The notes below the pieces were generated by a model. The model was not told the origin of the DNA and made no database searches. It saw only the letters and a list, made by a program, of their open reading frames with translations. Of a DNA stretch of 64,000 nt, positions 1 through 22,802 are shown piece after piece. Source of the stretch: Cucumis sativus (taxonomy: Eukaryota; Streptophyta; Magnoliopsida; Cucurbitales; Cucurbitaceae); NCBI RefSeq assembly GCF_000004075.3, contig NC_026660.2, positions 5,270,001 through 5,334,000 on the forward strand, written 5' to 3'. Positions within the stretch are counted from its first letter, which is position 1, and every line of letters starts with the position of its first letter. Both the position numbers and the translations under genes were made by a program.

Positions 1-382
1 TTTTTACTTTTTAGTTATTTTGAAACACTTTGGTGAAGATTTTGAAAGTATGAAATATACTTTTCTTGAAAAACGACCAAATCCATAGGAATTTTCTACT
101 CAAAGATTAAAAATGAATTTGGTATTTCTACTTTAAATAGTTGATGATAATTCAGTGACATTGATTTAATGCTTATAGTGCAAAATATTGTTAAAGTTCA
201 CTAATTTAAATTCAAAAACTACATTGTTCCTTCAACTAATAAAACTTTTTTTTTCCTTTTTGAAGTGAATAAAACATGTGCTTTTTAACTTTACTAAAAC
301 AACCAAGAATATGTATAGTACGATGAAGGACCCATACTTCTTTATTTGGAAGGCAAAAAAAATACAAAACGCAATCACGCAC
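1..382. other. AT-rich sequence, probably intron of an off-edge gene
   Basis: No protein-like frame is visible. It lies just downstream (on the minus strand) of the proposed leader exon, so intron is the simplest reading. Confidence 0.25.
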
Positions 383-541
383 CTCAAGGAGATACTTTCT
401 CCCTTGTGGCGAAAGCTTAAACAACTTTCTTATAAAGCCATCAAAGCCACTGCTGACGCCGCTAGGGTTTTAGTTTTTACCGTAGAAGAGAAACAGAAAT
501 CGAGCTTACCTATTGATGGGCCTCACTGCAGCTCCAGCCCA
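383..541 (-). promoter_or_regulatory. Probable promoter and leader exon of a minus-strand gene off the left edge
   Basis: Read on the minus strand, two site II-type elements (GGCCCA at 517-522 and TGGGCT at 536-541) are followed by a telo-box-like AAACCCTA (about 462-470) and then a leader that ends in a good splice donor (GAG|gtgcgtg, exon end at 383). Site II plus telo box is the known promoter signature of plant translation and organelle-biogenesis genes. The leader contains only a tiny upstream ORF (ATGGCTTTATAA), so the coding part would lie leftwards, beyond an intron that fills positions 1-382. The gene itself is not visible. A plus-strand open frame of 194 codons covers the same DNA but resembles nothing I know. 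Confidence 0.4.
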
Positions 542-848
542 TTTACATACCCTATCTCTAGTCCTACCCCTTTAACTCAAACAAAAATACAGCTATATAT
601 GTACTTTCAAAGCATCGTCCTTCTGCTTTCAAAGACCCTACAACTCATAAGTCAGAGGATTCATCTAGTAGGTAGACAATTGGAATCCAAAAGCTTTCTT
701 GAGGTACAGTTCTTAGGAAAGCCTTTGATTGAACAGCGATCATGTTTGTCACAGGGATTCAGGTCCATGAAGTGTACTCAGAGCTTGGAGAAACATAAAT
801 CCAAGTTGATGGAGTATATGAAGATTTACAATCATGAATTTGAATGTG

Positions 849-2345
849 TTAATAAATTATAGGAATTACATTGTGTAAGTATAAATGGAAGAGGTTATGT
901 AACCCAAAAATATCATCCATTTCAAATTTAAAAGAATCCAAGAAAAGACCCATGGAAAGTCCAGCCTTCCAATAATTGAACATGGTTATTAGGTCTTTAA
1001 TTTTGTTCAAAAGAGGAAGAGAAGCCCTATACATGAGGGCCCCAATCCCCTCCACAACAACCACGGCCAATGCAGCAGATAGAATATCCCAATCACCTGT
1101 TTGACCAATAACTGTTGCAAATGCAGTTGCACTGTAAAACCCAACCAAGAAGAAGAGTATTTTCAATGGAAGATTTTTTCTTAACTCGTTGATTCTCGCA
1201 TTCAACTTGGTTTGAATAGCTTGAATAATCCGTATCAGTCTCGTTCTGCCATTAGAGTTACTCGAAGGAGGGTCAAATGGATTCCCTTCCACACTCCCCC
1301 TAATGGACAAGGCCATCTTCCTGTACCAAAAAGAATAACAACAAATTACAAATATGTCAGACGAAATGTACAATGATGACTTTTTTCAAGTATTGTCCAG
1401 AATGGTTTTTTTTTTTTTTTATGAGATCGACAACTTTCATTGAGAAAAAAGGGTAGAATACAAGGGCATCAAAAAAACTAATCCACCAAAACACCCCTAC
1501 TAAAAGAAGGGAGACCAATTAAGTAAAGTGTTACTAATGGAATAATTACAGTAGTTCTTTGAAATCGAAGTCCAAATAGATATGTGAAATCTAGTCAAAA
1601 ACCAAATCTCACTATGCTCCCTCTCCCTACCCTGAAAGACTCAATCTTTAACACTTTGAAGGCCAGCGAAATTATGAGAATATTTGTTCGACATCATGCC
1701 ATCCTTTTGTCTTTCATGAATAGCATATAGTTGTTTCCCCTTGAGATATACAATCATTATTTCCCTTGTGTTACCAAGGGAAGAGCCAAAGGACAATTTT
1801 ATTATACCCTTCGCTACGAAATTATGAAATCAAACTGTTCTACCAAGTTTGGAAACTATAGTACAAGTTGAATGGTACAAATACAATGATTGAGAGAGGG
1901 CAGAAAAGGCACAAAACAAGTAGCTACTTGACTGACTTAATAATTTTCATTTCTTTAACAAATTGACATTGAGGGGAATAAAAAGTTCATAACGCCATAA
2001 AAGAATAGCATAACTAACATACAACCTAGCAACTACAACTACCTTAAGTAAATAATAGAATGTCCACCATCGTGGTATGACTTACTTGAAGTTCTTCAGC
2101 ACTGAAGGTTTGGTCACGTAGAAGGAACAACATTGATGGTGAAGGTGACCGTGGAGCACATAAGTGTCATAAAAGCATGCTACGAGGCCCGGAACTGAAA
2201 CTCTTGTTCTTGGATAATTTGGAGATTGAAGTTTACTAGTTCTTGGATAGGTGGATAACAACCTCATTGAAGTTGCCATTACATTATCTTGAAACTGCAA
2301 CCAATACTCAATACTTTTATTGATGGACATAACTTGTTCAGACAT
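849..2345 (-). CDS. Ycf20-like protein, chloroplast (DUF565)
   Basis: Two coding exons on the minus strand: 2345-2086 and 1320-849, joined in the AA|G codon, giving about 243 residues. An in-frame stop lies just before the ATG at 2345; a second ATG at residue 23 (MATSMRLL) could be the true start of the plastid transit peptide. The mature part shows the Ycf20 core: a basic segment, a first membrane helix (about 140-158, ILFFLVGFYSATAFATVIG), a second (about 167-185), then YWKAGLSMGLFLDSFK. Family members in Arabidopsis (NPQ6/NPQ7 group) are chloroplast membrane proteins affecting non-photochemical quenching. The C-terminus runs about 24 residues past the usual end. A 5'UTR intron (about 3199-2390) is suggested by GATCA|gtgagc and acacag|GCC signals. 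Confidence 0.85.
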
Positions 2346-2389
2346 AGTCTTAAAATCAACAAAATCATCACAAAACTAATTATTCAGGC

Positions 2390-3345
2390 CTGTGTTATCT
2401 CCAAAAAGGGATAAAACAATGAAGGAAAATTTTATGAGTTTCATATGTTTCCATTTGCGATTTGGAGCTGATACTTCCTTCATTTCTTCACAGCTTTATC
2501 AACAAAATGTCCTTAGAAATAACATCAAAATTCTCTCTCTTTAATCTAAATCTCCTCTCTGCCCATTGCCTCATGGACACGAACCAAACAACTTACAGTT
2601 AGTAACACTAAGCAAGTGGTTCAAGCTCAACGGCAAAACTTACTATTTCTTCGCATTATTCAGATACAATTTTCCCTATTGTCAATTTTTCGATTTCAAG
2701 CATGCTCTGTATTACACTGAAATAAAACGATTGGGTCATCCCAATAAATTCGTTTCCTTTCTTTCTCTTAAATCACCCATTCAACCCACAAGCGGTGGGC
2801 AAATTTAAAATAATATTCAACGGTTTCAAAAATCAAGCAAATGAAGAAGAAGAAAATAAAGGATTTACAGAAGCTCTCTCTCCATCAATTACACAGGGAT
2901 TTGAACATTCACTCACTCACAACTTTAAATAAAAGATGAAGAAACACGCAGCCAATTATAGCTACATCCACCGTATAAGATCTTCAAGCTCAGTGTATTC
3001 GAGATTACAATCAACAAAGAAAGCTTATGAGATAAGTTCTTTCCTAAACTCCCTCTATTTTTTTTCTCAAAGATTATTCATAGTTCTCTTTAACATCTCC
3101 AATTTGTTTTTAGAAAATAAACAGCAACAGGTCGCAGAGAGGGAAAATGGAAGTAATATTGACCAGAAGATCATGAAATAAGTTGAATAGAGTGCTCACT
3201 GATCAACATCGGAGGCCAAGCAAGCTCTCAGAGTATCTTTGACGTTACTCCCATAAAGGTTTAGCAGCAAGAACTGTTCTTCTCTTTCATCAATCGGCGG
3301 TCTTAGGCTGGGGGCAATTTTTTGGCGCCGTACCTTCAACATCGG
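2390..3345 (-). other. 5'UTR intron, leader and proximal promoter of the Ycf20-like gene
   Basis: On the minus strand a GC-richer block (about 3345-3201) ends at the donor GATCA|gtgagc and is followed by about 810 bp of AT-rich intron to the acceptor at 2391-2390. Small plus-strand frames at 2566 and 2936 look like chance. This is inferred from splice signals only. Confidence 0.4.
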
Positions 3346-4175
3346 ATAGACAATCCTCCTCCCTCTTTTTAGCCAATAAATTTTATGGCCTTTCTAATAT
3401 TATTATTTTTAGAGATAAAATAATAGAAACTAGAAAGTCATTTGAAAAATTCTTATATATAGCCAAAAAGAAACGAAACTATTTGTATATATACATATAG
3501 GAGAAAAACTTAAATAGGAAATGATGAGATAGATTTTGCTACATTTTATTTTGTAAATAGTTTTAAATTTTGTACTATATTTATAAATTTGAAATATGCT
3601 TCAACCAATTTTTATAAGATGGTCCTATTATTTTTAAATAACAATAAAGTGAAATTTGTAATTTGTTGATAAAAAGTTTAGGAAAAATATATATTTACAC
3701 TTCAAAATTATTTTGGACATTGAAACAATTATAAATCTTTAAACTTTTATAAATCGATCAATTTACCATAATAATCACATCTGGGTTGGATAAAGAAAGA
3801 TAGATTGTGAGACTTATAAATCTTATAAAAGAAACGGAAGGAACTATAGAAGTAGCAATTGTTCAATCTATCATAAATATGTAAAAGCTTTATAATTACA
3901 TGAAATGATGGTATACTAACTCTATCAAAAAAAAAAAAAAGAAGAAAAGAAATCCAAAACAAAGAAAAAGGGTGGAATCTAAGTATCAAACAAGTACAAA
4001 TAATGAATAAGTGAACGAGTTTCACATTGCATTTTGTAATATAGAAGCAGCTAGGTTCTGGAATTCTCATAAGTACATGAAGGACCCCTCTTTGTAGTTC
4101 TCAGTTCAAAATTTCTCGAATCAAACGAATCCATTTTCTGATGCCTTGTGAAGTATGGATGGATGGGGCATGACT
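3346..4175. other. Spacer and 3'UTR of the SYP61-type gene
   Basis: AT-rich. The right part (about 3950-4175) is likely the syntaxin 3'UTR. No gene, RNA or clear repeat is seen in the rest. Confidence 0.4.
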
Positions 4176-7100
4176 TCAGGTGAGGAAGACCAACACAAAA
4201 AGAATGATGAACAAAGCCACCAAAAACAATATCATCATTATCTGCCCCTTGGCGCTGGCCTTCTTCATGACCACAGCTACTTTTTTCTGTAAGGTTCAAG
4301 TTCAATACAAGAACAAGAAATTGAAGTTTATATCTTGCATTTACTTCTCTTAACAGGGGGGTGGGGGGTTGAGAACCATCTTGGTTACGAAATTTTCAAG
4401 TTTGTTATATAAATAGTTCACAAGACATTCAGTCTATTCTGGTCTCAGAACTTCAAAACAACAATCAAAAGAAACATTTTCATCCGTGCTATATTACTTT
4501 TCCATCTCATATACAATTGTCTCTAACCTGTAGGCTAATGTTCATATCAGCATGCTAGTACACACACTCAAAAGTCAAAACTATGTCATTAGTTTGTTAA
4601 AAAAATGAAGAAGTGTAAAGACGAAAATAATTGTTTTATTTAAAGTTCAAAGACCAATTGAAAGTTTAGGGACCTAAATAGAACACATTTGGAGGTTGAG
4701 TGATAAAAATAAACATTTTTAAATTCGAGAGACCAGAACAGAATAAGTTTGACAGTTAAGGGACAGGGACTAAAATGAGATTTTAAATCCAAAAAAGGAA
4801 AAAGGAAAACCCATTGATTACTGCTAAAGTCTTCAGAATATCAGTATCTTATTATTGTGAACCTGAAGCCAAATTTTGTGCATATGGCAAGCACTGAGAT
4901 CATGAACACACCTGTACAAAATCAAGACGATTTGAAGTACTGTCCATTTCCATTCCTAGGTCGTCGATAATTTTGTCCTGCACAATTTTTTTTAGTTTAA
5001 AAAACTCCATCAGATTGCAGATGCATAGGAAAATCAATAAGCAGCACCACAACCTATGAAATATACACCTGTGCAAGGAGCTCTTCGTGTATTGTAAGCC
5101 CAACACCTCCAATTCTCTCCACGCTTGCACTCAACTCATCCAACTCTTCGTCCTGCTGCCTATATATACATTTGACAGGGGAATAAAATCCGGGTGAGTT
5201 ACAAGTAATCTACTTCACATTAGTGAAAGACTAATTTCCTCAGAGATAGACCCAGGTTTGAGATGGAAAACTGCAAATAAACAATGACATCTCTCATTTT
5301 ATTCTGTTATTATGGAATCTTATTAAGTTTAGCGATAGGTTTCTACTTTTTACTTAAGCAGGAGGATTCATTTAACAGCCGAGGTGAGAAATATACACAT
5401 TACTTTATTAGAAGCAGCTGTCTGTCTGATTCGGATGTGATGAAGTCATCATTTGCTTGGTGGGCTGAATATAAGTTTGATCTATCTGTTTCATGTGCAT
5501 TAGGTAGTCTCATCAATTCTCGACGCATCCCACTTGCACTAGCAGTTCCTATTTGCTCCTTGCCGGCTCCTACTACTTTCTTAACATTGCCAACCTAAAG
5601 AAGTAAAAAAAAAAAAGGACTACAAGATGAACATGCAATAACTATATGGGAGAAACAAGGATTACCAACTTGTTTATTTCTTTATTCAATCTGTTGACAC
5701 AAAAGAAAACAGGGTCAGACGAGCAATACCTGCGTCCTAGCTGTACTCGTCCATCTCCTTCGTTTTTCAAGTTCTGCATTATCAATGCCATACCAAGATG
5801 GATCTCTAGCTGCCACAGCAATAGCTTTGTCCAGTTCATCCACCTTCCTATCAAGAAAGCAAAGTTTCAGACAAAGCATATATTGGATGCACAATGCTTA
5901 GACACACACTGAAACCCCAGAAAAAAGTGATATCCGATCTCATCGATAAAATAAAAAATTAAAAGGAAAAAAGAAAAATAGAAGTTTCACAACAAATGTA
6001 GCAGACAGCATGATTTAGAAATTAAGAATTACCTGCCACTCAATGCTTTCACATGAAGCGAGCAACTCTTTCGTTTGTTGTACTCTCTCTCCAGAATCAG
6101 AAGATATCCTTTCCCATTGGTGAAAGCTGGATTGCAGTTTATCGATCTGGTGCAGATGAAAAATACACTATGAGAAAACGCAGATATAGCCAGAAAAAGT
6201 GGCAAAATCAACATTGACTTTAAAAACAAAATGTCATTGCTACATAAATTATTTGCAACCAAAAATAATTTCCAGAGAAGCATGCAAGGGCCCGAAATAT
6301 TAAGACTGTAGTCATTTGTTTAGCATAGTACTGGAATTTTTCCAACAAAATAGTTTTGGTAAGGTTGGAAGGACCAATGTAAATAAATCAACACAATAGG
6401 AAGTCAGAACCATGTCAGCAAACTTCCAACATCAGTTTTACTTCTAGGATTCCACAATTTGAAGTAAATAAGCTGGAACATGCAGATCTTACAATCTTCT
6501 AATCATTTATTTTGAGGAATCTAATCATACTTTCATCAGAAACAAGTAATATTCATTCATCGATATTTGACCAAGAAAATGTAGAACATGCTAACAATGA
6601 GTCGTTCAATTGTTCTCGACAATGACGCATAACCAGACCTTCAAATCATAAGCTACATAAAGTCTACTATAACTAAGATCCCAGTTCAAAGAGTGCTGGG
6701 TACTGAGATGTCAAGATCGACTGCTTACAATTTGAACTTGAAGATGAACTTTTCAGATGGAACACTGTATTCTTGGCTGATGGTTATCATCACAAAGAAT
6801 ATTGGTGGAGACAGAAATACAAGATACAAAGGAAAGAACAGGTTTTGGGAGATAGGAAAATTTCATCATAATCAACAAGAAGCCATCTGGGGAAACGAGA
6901 AGGTTCAATTTACAGCAGTTGCCTTTGGAAAGAAGAAGGTAACATTACAGCAATTATATTTGTTGTCTACCGAAGAATAGAATACGATCATTGACAGTTG
7001 CTATAAACTGGTTTAATGTGCATTAACTGTCCACATTGTTTGGAGATTTCAGTTAGAGTTGGAATTATATTTTCACATTTTTGTATAATAGCTCAATACG

Positions 7101-7385
7101 TCTCGTTAGTTGAGATTGATTCATTTTGAACAAGCGAATACAGCTGCAAACCTAATCGCTATCACCACTCTCCAGTTTCCCTGTTCTAATTCACACTCAT
7201 TTTCTATTAACAACAATTCATTGTTGCAGAAAAAGGATGACACGGTTCAGAGAAGCTTAATTTAAATGCCATCAGTGAACATAATCCAAGCACCATAGAT
7301 AGTCATAACTGAATGCAAGCAATCAACTTACAGATTCTTGAATCTCGTCTTTTACAACATAGAACGGATCTTGAGCCGATGGCAT
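4176..7385 (-). CDS. SYP61: SYP61-type syntaxin (Qc-SNARE)
   Basis: Seven coding exons on the minus strand: 7385-7332, 6146-6033, 5843-5730, 5594-5404, 5159-5069, 4977-4912, 4286-4176. Phases close and give 246 residues, the family length. The N-terminal half is the Habc-type three-helix region (MPSAQDPFYVVKDEIQES, SIEWQVDELDKAI, DPSWYGIDNAELEKRRRW). The SNARE motif lies at about 155-215 (QQDEELDELSASVERIGG, LAQDKIIDDLGMEMDS). A C-terminal tail anchor spans about 225-245 (IMMILFLVALFIILFVLVFL) and ends one residue later, as expected for a tail-anchored SNARE. Family knowledge: SYP61 works at the trans-Golgi network/early endosome in secretion and in osmotic and ABA responses. The 5'UTR appears to be split by an intron, with a leader exon around 7850-7721. 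Confidence 0.95.
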
Positions 7386-7860
7386 CTTCAACTGCAATAA
7401 CGGAAAAGAACACAATCACTTCCAGAACTCAATGTTCCCTCTAGTCAGCTCAATTTCATTCCCGAGTTCGTTCCACTCCAATTTAAACACAAAATTAGCA
7501 GAAAGTAATTCTTCAATTAACATGCTGAGATCATAAATCGTAAATTAGCAGAAAAACATCTATATCACTACGCCAGATCTAGAATTGGAGGTTAATCAGT
7601 TAACTGAAAACAAATACGAACAATAGCGAGATACGAAGCGATAATCGGCGTTCAGAATATCTGTGGATACAGAATAAATCACTCTGAAACTGATGTGGGA
7701 GAAAGAAGAGAAGAAAACCTGAGAGTGAGGGCGACGGAGAGTGTAGATCTGAGGAAGAACAAGGTGAATGGTGGTTGAGAGTGAAGGAAGAGGGCCACGG
7801 GGCGTAGCGATGGATGTTGGGATCGATGCTGGAGCGCGCAACGACCTGTGCACTGAATTC
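7386..7860 (-). other. 5'UTR exon and intron of the SYP61-type gene
   Basis: A likely leader exon lies around 7850-7721, ending at CTCAG|gttttc; the acceptor (ttgcag|TTGAAG) is just before the start codon. Two overlapping minus-strand frames here (7596-7853 and 7600-7875) lack family resemblance and are read as UTR. Confidence 0.5.
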
Positions 7861-9612
7861 CAATTTCCTTTTCAATTTTATCTTATTTTCTACACAAATT
7901 TAAGTTGAAAAAAATATCTATATTGTATTTGAATTTTCATCAATTGTTTTTTTTTTTCGAATACATCTCCTTTTTAGTTAAGCTCTTATTAACTTCAACT
8001 GTTAATTAAATTTTAAACAACGAAGAAAGAGTAATAGATATCATAAACCAACCTAAATAAACCATAATATCTATAAATATAACATAATTTTAGGGTGTTT
8101 GATATAATATTCTCTAAATCTATAATTAGTTACTGTAAACACTTTAAAAAAGCTATGGTTTGCTTCAATCATTTTACTGTTTGCTACTATTTTCAATGTT
8201 TTACATTCAACTATTTGCTACCATGTGTTTGCTATTTTTCCAACCAATTAAATTAGTGTATGCACCAAATAACACTGTAACTAATACTAAAATAATGTAT
8301 ACTTTAAAGATGAACTGTTACAATTTTATTGTAATTATTCATTGTATGACTAGTAACTAGAAAAATGAGTTAGAAGGCTATAAAGAGACACTAGAACAAG
8401 AGGCTCGTAAGAGAAATGGAAATTCATCTGCTTTAGTCCCACATGGTTTGAAGATGAGTCGTATAAGCACCTACAAATTCAGTATAGGTCCATAAGCCTT
8501 AAGCCCCTCAACTTTATCATATTTATGTAATATATATAAATAAATCTGTTTAATATTTAATACTAGTAGTAATTCAGGTTCCAATCTTACCTATGTAATT
8601 CAATTTTATTATTTTGCCCAAATTACAGCCATTAAATTTCAACATAATAATTATACATTATTCCTCACATCAATCAAAGCTATTTCATTTTTTATTTTTT
8701 ATAAAACATGAACTTAATTATTTATAGTTTTTTAAAATTTTTCAACTTTTGTTTACTTTTTTTTTAAGGATGTTCTCGAGATAAGTTTTCATTTATTTAT
8801 TTCGAATGAATTATAATATGCGTGTCAATAAAATTTATGGATTTGCAATTGCACCAAAGTAAAACAAAATTTAAAACAAAATTAAATACTGAACCGAATT
8901 TCATTCACAATCCTTTAGATCGAAAAAATCTTCAGTATGAAATTAAAGGGGAATCAATAAATTAATTTATGCTATTTCTGACTAAAGATTTATTATTGGC
9001 GAGTCACGACAATTAAGCCGATTAAAGCAGATAAAAGAATGATCACAATGAGTTAAAATGGAAGAAAAAAAAATGTTGATAAATAAATTACAATTTGTTG
9101 ACTATTACTTATTAAATCTTGCTCTATAATATGATTTGATTGTGTAGTCCAAATAATACCATACCATGACGTATCCACAATAATAGTCATTAGTGAAGGT
9201 CATCGTTACATAAACACCAACTACACTATTATACGTCTTTCATTTAAGATTTTATTTAATCAAGAACAACGTAAACATTTTATATTTCAATTTTTTATTA
9301 TCAACTTCATCTAGGGATACTTGAAAAATAGCAAAAGAAAAAAGAATGAATGTCACTATGCTTTATAAATAGCAAATTTAAAATGGTGGAAAACTTTATG
9401 GTAGATACATTAATTAATTGTCTTATCAATATTATAATATAAAAAGAAAGTGCAATTTACCTTTGATTTAATTGAATTATTTTTGACAAATTAATCCCAA
9501 AGTCTTCAATCCTTTGCGATATATCATATTTCTGGCAATTTACCATTTTTTCCCGACAAAATTGAAAAGCTCAGTGAAGCAGGCGGGAAACTGAGCTTCT
9601 ACTCATCTGAAC
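7861..9612. other. Divergent intergenic region between SYP61 and cofactor D
   Basis: About 1.75 kb, very AT-rich, holding the promoters of both flanking genes. No ORF of note. A stretch near 8435-8467 resembles a plant snRNA-type promoter (see findings). Around 8090-8290 there is possible transposon-derived sequence (AGGGTGTTTG and later CACCAAATAAC), not resolved. Confidence 0.5.
8435..8467 (+). promoter_or_regulatory. USE-like motif plus TATA box (snRNA/Pol III-type arrangement)
   Basis: AGTCCCACATGG (8435-8446) closely matches the plant upstream sequence element RTCCCACATCG, followed by TATAAG (8462-8467). The centre-to-centre spacing of about 24 bp fits the Pol III class of plant snRNA promoters. 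No known small RNA can be recognised downstream, so it may be chance, a decayed gene, or a motif carried by a repeat. Confidence 0.25.
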
Positions 9613-20811
<11,199 letters not shown>

Positions 20812-22360
20812 AAGCTCAACCCATTTCTGATGCATGAATCCATTAAAATGAGGTAAACAAGTGTTTGCAGAAATTAAAATTTTGCTTTTGAAAGGAGCTG
20901 CCAACGGGTTCAATCAAAATAGTTTTGCTTGGGAGAAAGTTTGTGTTCCATGAGTTCATTAGTCAGAAAATCTATTTAGAGGTTGCCGTTGGGTTTTTGA
21001 TAAGGCTATCCTCTAGTTGACTATTTTATTCTATTTAATTTTTTAAAATCTATATTTTACTCAAATTATCCACTCTTTCTTCTCCAAATTTTGATGTATA
21101 TGTACTTTTTCGTGTTTGAGTTTCAAATTTTTAAAAATATTTGTAGTTTCAATGACGAGTTTTCAAAATATTTTTTTTAAAAAAATGGATTTAGGTGTTA
21201 AAATATCTATTTTTAAAAATAATTATATAATATTTAAAATTAGAAAAAATAGTTTTGGAGATATAATTTTTAGAAGTTATTCAAAATAGAACTTAATTTT
21301 GGAATTGTTTAAACCTATTTTAAAATTCAAAAACTAAAAAGATATATTTTAAAAAATCTAAATTTAGGAATAGTCCGAATCAATTTTTTTTAATCTATTT
21401 AATCTATTTATTCTTTTTTCTTTTAGTTTAAAACAATTAGTCACTAAATATATGTTTTCTAAATTACTAATTTTATTATGTTTTCTAAATTACTAATTTT
21501 GTGTTCGATAGGTATTTTGAAAATGTTTGGGTTTAGCATCTATTACAAATTCATTATTCCTTTTTAAAAAATTAACAAATCTATGGAACATAAAATTAAA
21601 TTTTGAGTTGTTAATCTTTCAATTGAAAATATTAAAAGTTATCAATTAAACATAAAATTGAAAATGTCACTCGTCAAGTTCACAAATACAATGTCATAAT
21701 TAAAAGAACTTTTATTAGACGGTTAATACAAAGATAAAAAGTTTATCAAAATTTAATCTTAATGTATCTGGTGGCTTTTTCAGATATATATTTTTAAATT
21801 TTTTTAATAAAAAACAATGACAATAAGTCATGATGCTATTGGCTTTCTAAGATATATATATTTTAAAATTTTTAATCAAAAAACAATTTGACAATAGGAC
21901 AAATGAGGGCAAGAATCAAATTTTAAAAAATAGTCTAACATTGTACATATATCAAATTATAAAAGATAGTCTAACATTCTAGATATATAATTATACTGAT
22001 ATAAATAATTTTTTATATATATTGATACATATTCGTAAAATCGTTAAAAAAATTCTTATTAGAAATTTTATTTAGACAAATTAGATAAGGACTTATAATC
22101 AAAAGATATCTTTCAAATCTTAATGTATAAATAATATTAAGATTAAAAAGAAATATTTTATTTCACTTAAAAGGTCCTTCATTTTAGTTCCACGGCCTGG
22201 CCTGGTCTGTGCCGGATTTTCTTTAGTTGCATGAATCTCAAATCAAATTATTTGTTTGGATTTGAAAATGTTTGATTTTAAGCAAAGAGAAATATTCTTC
22301 TTTAGAATATAAAATAAAATAACAATTAAATATTTATATTTTCTTTAATTTAATAAATTT
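20812..22360. other. 3' flank of cofactor D and spacer up to the tRNA gene
   Basis: The first 200-250 bp are the likely cofactor D 3'UTR. The rest is extremely AT-rich, with short direct duplications (21451-21500) and an imperfect tandem duplication (about 21772-21905). No gene seen. Confidence 0.6.
21772..21905. repeat. Imperfect tandem duplication, about 67-bp unit
   Basis: Two neighbouring copies share GGCTTT(TT)C..AGATATATAT, TTTAAA.TTTTTAAT.AAAAAACAAT and GACAATA, with substitutions and small indels. A similar echo (ATAGTCTAACATT) is repeated at about 21930 and 21967. Confidence 0.6.
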
Positions 22361-22433
22361 GCGCCTGTAGCTCAGTGGATAGAGCGTCTGTTTCCTAAGC
22401 AGAAAGTCGTAGGTTCGACCCCTACCTGGCGCG
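22361..22433 (+). tRNA. trnR-CCU: tRNA-Arg (anticodon CCU)
   Basis: A 73-nt cloverleaf can be drawn: acceptor GCGCCTG with CTGGCGC (one T-T mismatch at pair 6-67), D arm GCTCAGTGGATAGAGC, anticodon stem TCTGT/GCAGA around the loop TTCCTAA with anticodon CCT at 22394-22396, and a T arm containing GGTTCGACC (box B). Box A reads TAGCTCAGTGG. The discriminator base is G. A run of T (from about 22438) just downstream is a good Pol III terminator. No intron. It decodes AGG arginine codons; this is the nuclear cytosolic type. Confidence 0.95.
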
Positions 22434-22802
22434 ATAATTTTTTTTTGAAAGATTTGGAGAGTGGCACTTTACACTAGAAAAATAGCATAGCTCTCCACTT
22501 GCAATTTTTAATTTCAATAATTGTAGAATATGAAATATTTTAAAAATTGAGACCCAAAAAAGGGTGTGTTGAAGATAAGAGAGTGTCATCACTAAGAATA
22601 TTTCTTTAACAAACAATATTTTTGTGGGAAACTTTCATTTCTCTTCCATCATATATTCTCCATTAGCATTAAAGCAGAAAGAGCACAATTCTCTCTCTTT
22701 TCCCTCTCAGCCTGCATTTCACAAACAATATAAAATTATAATTACTTATTTGCAAATTAATTGACATGATATGAACAAGAGATGAAATTGGGTTTGGTTT
22801 TT
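22434..22802. other. Terminator of the tRNA gene and 3'UTR of the PDLP-like gene
   Basis: Starts with the T-run that should end the Pol III transcript (about 22438-22446). The remainder is probably the 3'UTR of the minus-strand PDLP-like gene. Confidence 0.5.

Noticed and set aside
278-862. Plus-strand open frame of 194 codons
   Set aside because: Longer than chance would usually give, but the peptide resembles nothing, and the DNA reads better as a minus-strand promoter and leader with site II, telo box and splice donor.
7596-7875. Minus-strand frames upstream of the SYP61 start
   Set aside because: They cover the inferred 5'UTR exon and its intron, and the peptide is low-complexity Ser/Pro/His.
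8090-8290. Possible hAT-type MITE (AGGGTGTTTG ... CACCAAATAAC)
   Set aside because: The ends are only loosely complementary and no 8-bp duplication is visible.
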